From contig JAIWOJ010000078.1 of assembly GCA_020216965.1 (NCBI GenBank), positions 1-7,882 on the forward strand: a stretch of DNA of 7,882 nucleotides. The letters are read 5' to 3'. Source of the stretch: Prosthecobacter sp. Its GTDB lineage: Bacteria > Verrucomicrobiota > Verrucomicrobiia > Verrucomicrobiales > Verrucomicrobiaceae. This document shows positions 5,567 through 7,882 of this stretch, piece by piece. A program made the position numbers and the translations under genes. The notes below the pieces were generated by a model, which saw nothing but the letters and a program-made list of their open reading frames with translations, ran no database searches and was not told the DNA's origin. Every line of letters begins with the position of its first letter. The stretch's first letter is position 1.

Positions 5567-7171
5567 ATGCCTGCCCTGATGCGCGCTTTTCTACCCACCG
5601 CAGCCGCCCTGTTGCTGGCTGCCTGCGCGCCTGACCGCCAACGCGCTGACTTGGTTTTTATCCAAAGCGCGGAACCTGAGACGCTAGACCCTGCCCTGGC
5701 CTCTGACCAGGTCTCCATGCGCCTAGCTACCTCCCTCTTTGAAGGGCTGTGCCGTGTGACTGAGGACGGCAGGCCGGAGCCTGGCATGGCGGAAAGGTGG
5801 GAGGTGTCCGAGGATCAACGCAGCTACACCTTTTACCTGCGGCCAGAGGCCCGCTGGTCTGACGGCAAGCCCGTCACCGCACAGGACTTTGCCGCCTCAT
5901 GGGAACGCGCTCTGCGGCCGGAGACAGGCGCGGACTACGCCACGCTGATGTTCGTCATCAAAGGCGCGCGGGATTTTGCTGAAGAGCGCGTGAGGGACTT
6001 CAGCGCGGTGGGCGTGCGCGTGGTGGACGACAAAACGCTGCGCGTGGAACTGGAAAACCCCACGCCCTATTTCATCGACCTGTGCTCCTTTGTCACCCTC
6101 TGCCCCGTGCCCATGCAGACGATCCAAAGGCACGGCAGCGCCTGGGTAAAGCCCCGCCACATCATCACCAATGGCCCCTATCTCCTGGAGGACTGGCGGC
6201 TGGACGACCGCATTTTGCTGCGCAAAAACCCCGCCTACTGGGACGCCGCGCACGTCGCCATGGGCACCGTCGAGGTACGGCCTGTGCAGGATGCCAACAC
6301 GGCGCTGAGCTTCTTCCTCACCGGCCAGTGCGACCTGATGATGGACAAGGGCATGGTGCCGCCCTCGCTGACACAGCGGCTGAGGCAAGAGCCCTGGTTT
6401 CACACTGGCCCCTTCCTGGGCACCTGGTTTATCCGCGTGAACGTCACCCGCCCTCCCTTTGACGACGCGCGTGTGCGCCGCGCCTTTGCCCTCGCCGTGG
6501 ACCGGCGGCGCATTGTGGAAAAAATCACCCAACTCGGCGAGCCCGTGGCCTCTGGCATGACACCGCCCGGCACCGGCCAGGGTTACCAGCCCCCCCCCGG
6601 CCTACCGGGGCACGACCCTGAAAGCGCCCGCCGCCTGCTTGCAGAGGCCGGCTACCCTGGGGGCAAGGGCTTCCCGAGAGTGGAGTACCTGCACATCCCC
6701 TTGCCCATTGAACGCAGCATCGCCATCGAGCTGCAGAGCATGTGGCAGCAGACCCTGGGCGTGACCGTGGGCCTTGTGAAGCAGGAGCAGAAAGTCTGGC
6801 TCAAATCCATGCGCGAGCTGACCTACCAGATGTGCCGCTCCAGCTGGGTGGGCGACTACAACGATCCCAGCACCTTCCTGGACCTTTTCACCAGCGGCAA
6901 TGGCCAAAATCGCACCAGCTTCAAGAGCACTGAATATGATGATCTCATCGCCTCCGCCGCAGCCCAGGCAGACCCAGCGGAGCGCATGAGGCTCTTTCAA
7001 AAGGCAGAAAGCCTTCTCATCGGCACGCAGGCTGCCGTGATTCCAGTGTATCATTATGTGGGGGTGCAGTTTTATCACCGTGACCGCCTCGCGGGCGTGC
7101 GGGCCAATTTGATCGACGACCATCCCTTCCGCTGCATGAGGTGGCTACCGCCCCAGCTAGACCATCCCTGA
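5567..7171 (+). CDS. OppA-like peptide-binding lipoprotein of an ABC transporter
   Basis: This is an extracytoplasmic solute-binding protein of family 5 (SBP_bac_5), which captures oligopeptides and hands them to an ABC importer. It has 534 residues, near OppA's length. A lipoprotein signal ends in LAAC with Cys20. The family signature lies in AERWEVSEDQRSYTFYLRPE (75-94) and continues into ARWSDGKPVTAQDF. TNGPYLLEDW (201-210), RKNPAYW (219-225) and VRRAFALAVDR (303-313) are typical. WVGDYNDPSTF (427-437) aligns with the OppA segment holding the aspartate that binds the peptide's amino terminus (here Asp430), favouring peptides over nickel or sugars. The start may be ATG 5567 or ATG 5579; both leave a working signal. 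No permease or ATPase gene is visible next to it, so its transporter must be elsewhere, or it has another job such as peptide sensing. It follows the cytochrome lipoprotein gene by 13 bases. Confidence 0.93.
   Translation: MPALMRAFLPTAAALLLAACAPDRQRADLVFIQSAEPETLDPALASDQVSMRLATSLFEGLCRVTEDGRPEPGMAERWEVSEDQRSYTFYLRPEARWSDGKPVTAQDFAASWERALRPETGADYATLMFVIKGARDFAEERVRDFSAVGVRVVDDKTLRVELENPTPYFIDLCSFVTLCPVPMQTIQRHGSAWVKPRHIITNGPYLLEDWRLDDRILLRKNPAYWDAAHVAMGTVEVRPVQDANTALSFFLTGQCDLMMDKGMVPPSLTQRLRQEPWFHTGPFLGTWFIRVNVTRPPFDDARVRRAFALAVDRRRIVEKITQLGEPVASGMTPPGTGQGYQPPPGLPGHDPESARRLLAEAGYPGGKGFPRVEYLHIPLPIERSIAIELQSMWQQTLGVTVGLVKQEQKVWLKSMRELTYQMCRSSWVGDYNDPSTFLDLFTSGNGQNRTSFKSTEYDDLIASAAAQADPAERMRLFQKAESLLIGTQAAVIPVYHYVGVQFYHRDRLAGVRANLIDDHPFRCMRWLPPQLDHP
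6590..6598. repeat. Nine-base C homopolymer inside the OppA-like gene
   Basis: Nine consecutive C bases encode Pro342-Pro344 of the peptide-binding protein. Such a tract is prone to replication slippage and sequencing error. The frame is intact here on both sides, and family motifs continue downstream, so the given length is the in-frame one. Confidence 0.8.
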
Positions 7172-7266
7172 GGCCGGTGGGGATGTTTTGAAAGAAGCCT
7201 GCGTGAGCCTTGTTCATCACTGCCCTAGACGGCGCAGCCTCCAGGCCCGACAACCCAGCCAAGTTC

Positions 7267-7882
7267 ATGAAAATCACAGCCCTTTGCTTCCTGCTACTCA
7301 GCTTTTTTTCGGCTCAGCCAGCCTACACCGCAGCGCCAAATGTGGTCTTTATCCTCGCTGATGACATGGGCTACTCTGACCTGGGCTGCTACGGTGGAGA
7401 AATCGCCACGCCAAACCTCGACGCCCTAGCGGCCAACGGCTTGCGTTTCACCCAATTTTACAACACCGCCCGCTGCTGGCCCACGCGCGGCGCACTACTC
7501 ACCGGCTACTATGCACAGCAAATCCACCGCGACGCCCTGCCAGAAGTAGGTGGCGGAGGCCAGGGCGTGCGGCAGAAGTGGGCGCGCCTCTTGCCCGACT
7601 TTCTCAAACCCCACGGCTACCGCTGCTACCACAGCGGCAAATGGCACATCGACGGCAAAGTGCTCGACGGCGGCTTTGACCGCTCCCTAGACATGCGGAA
7701 CCAGGGCAATTTCTTCTCTGCCAAGGGAAACGCCATCGACGACGTGCCCGTGACACCCGCCGCTGATGAGTCCGGCTACTATGCCACCACAGCCACCGCC
7801 GACCATGCGATTGACTGCCTCAAAGATCACGCCGCAAACCACAAAGACCGGCCCTTTTTCCACCACATCCCCTTCATCGCCC
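7267..7882 (+). CDS. Exported Cys-type sulfatase (3' end outside window)
   Basis: The first 205 codons of a formylglycine-dependent sulfatase, which hydrolyses sulfate esters, probably of polysaccharides or aryl compounds, in the periplasm or outside the cell. The start at ATG 7267 gives a signal peptide of about 22 residues (MKIT then a hydrophobic core, ending near YTAAP). The mature protein begins NVVFILADDMGYSDLGCYG, with metal-binding Asp32-Asp33. The active-site motif CWPTRGALLTG runs 70-80; Cys70 would be converted to formylglycine and Arg74 is the motif arginine. HSGKWH at 122-127 supplies the conserved catalytic Lys-His region. The more common motif is C-S-P-S-R, and the C-W-P form is one I associate with PVC-group sulfatases. 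The substrate cannot be told from this half of the gene. It starts 95 bases after the OppA-like gene in the same direction; I see no clear promoter or Shine-Dalgarno sequence in that gap. Confidence 0.94.
   Translation, partial: MKITALCFLLLSFFSAQPAYTAAPNVVFILADDMGYSDLGCYGGEIATPNLDALAANGLRFTQFYNTARCWPTRGALLTGYYAQQIHRDALPEVGGGGQGVRQKWARLLPDFLKPHGYRCYHSGKWHIDGKVLDGGFDRSLDMRNQGNFFSAKGNAIDDVPVTPAADESGYYATTATADHAIDCLKDHAANHKDRPFFHHIPFIA

Noticed and set aside
5897..6532. 211-codon open frame antisense to the OppA-like gene
   Set aside because: Shadow frame; His/Gly/Val-rich translation without family features.
7188..7217. TTGAAA followed by GTTCAT-like sequence as a sulfatase promoter
   Set aside because: The -10 match is only 3 of 6 at 18-base spacing, too weak to call.
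1..7882. tRNA genes, CRISPR repeats, transposases, attachment sites
   Set aside because: No T-loop/anticodon pattern, regular repeat-spacer series, transposase motif or long terminal repeats could be seen on either strand.

Overview
This is a 7.9 kb stretch of a fairly GC-rich bacterial chromosome, with complete or partial copies of eight protein-coding genes and one speculative short upstream ORF. I see no tRNA, rRNA, CRISPR array, insertion sequence or integrase. The most likely source is a member of the Verrucomicrobiota or the wider PVC group. That is an inference from three things: a small heme-c lipoprotein of the Planctomycete-cytochrome (PSCyt1-like) type, an exported Cys-type sulfatase carrying a C-W-P-T-R active site, and a histidyl-tRNA synthetase of the variant subtype that lacks the usual motif 3 arginine.

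Layout. Bases 1-1176 (+) hold a Fic-domain AMP-transferase-like gene whose 5' end lies outside the window; it is visibly lower in GC than the rest. A 137-base gap (1177-1313 side of folK, no gene seen) separates it from a convergent minus-strand pair, dapB then folK (2613 down to 1307), for lysine/diaminopimelate and folate synthesis. A short divergent control region (2614-2716) follows. From it, trpS and hisS run rightward as a likely two-gene aminoacyl-tRNA synthetase unit (2717-5040). Next come two consecutive lipoprotein genes, a monoheme cytochrome-like protein and an OppA-like peptide-binding protein, separated by only 13 bases (5092-7171). The window ends inside an exported sulfatase gene starting at 7267.

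How the genes work together. The centre is ordinary core metabolism and translation (DapB, FolK, TrpRS, HisRS). The right side looks like envelope and periplasm functions: a heme lipoprotein, peptide capture and sulfate-ester cleavage. No transporter permease or ATPase is present next to the peptide-binding protein, so it appears to be an orphan within this view.

The most unusual signals are not new genes but control features. An 8-bp inverted repeat places the hisS start codon inside a possible RNA stem. The same stem holds the start of a 23-codon, histidine-containing overlapping ORF that has the only good Shine-Dalgarno-like sequence near any start in the window. The other starts lack a clear Shine-Dalgarno sequence. 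I did not find a convincing new multi-gene system.
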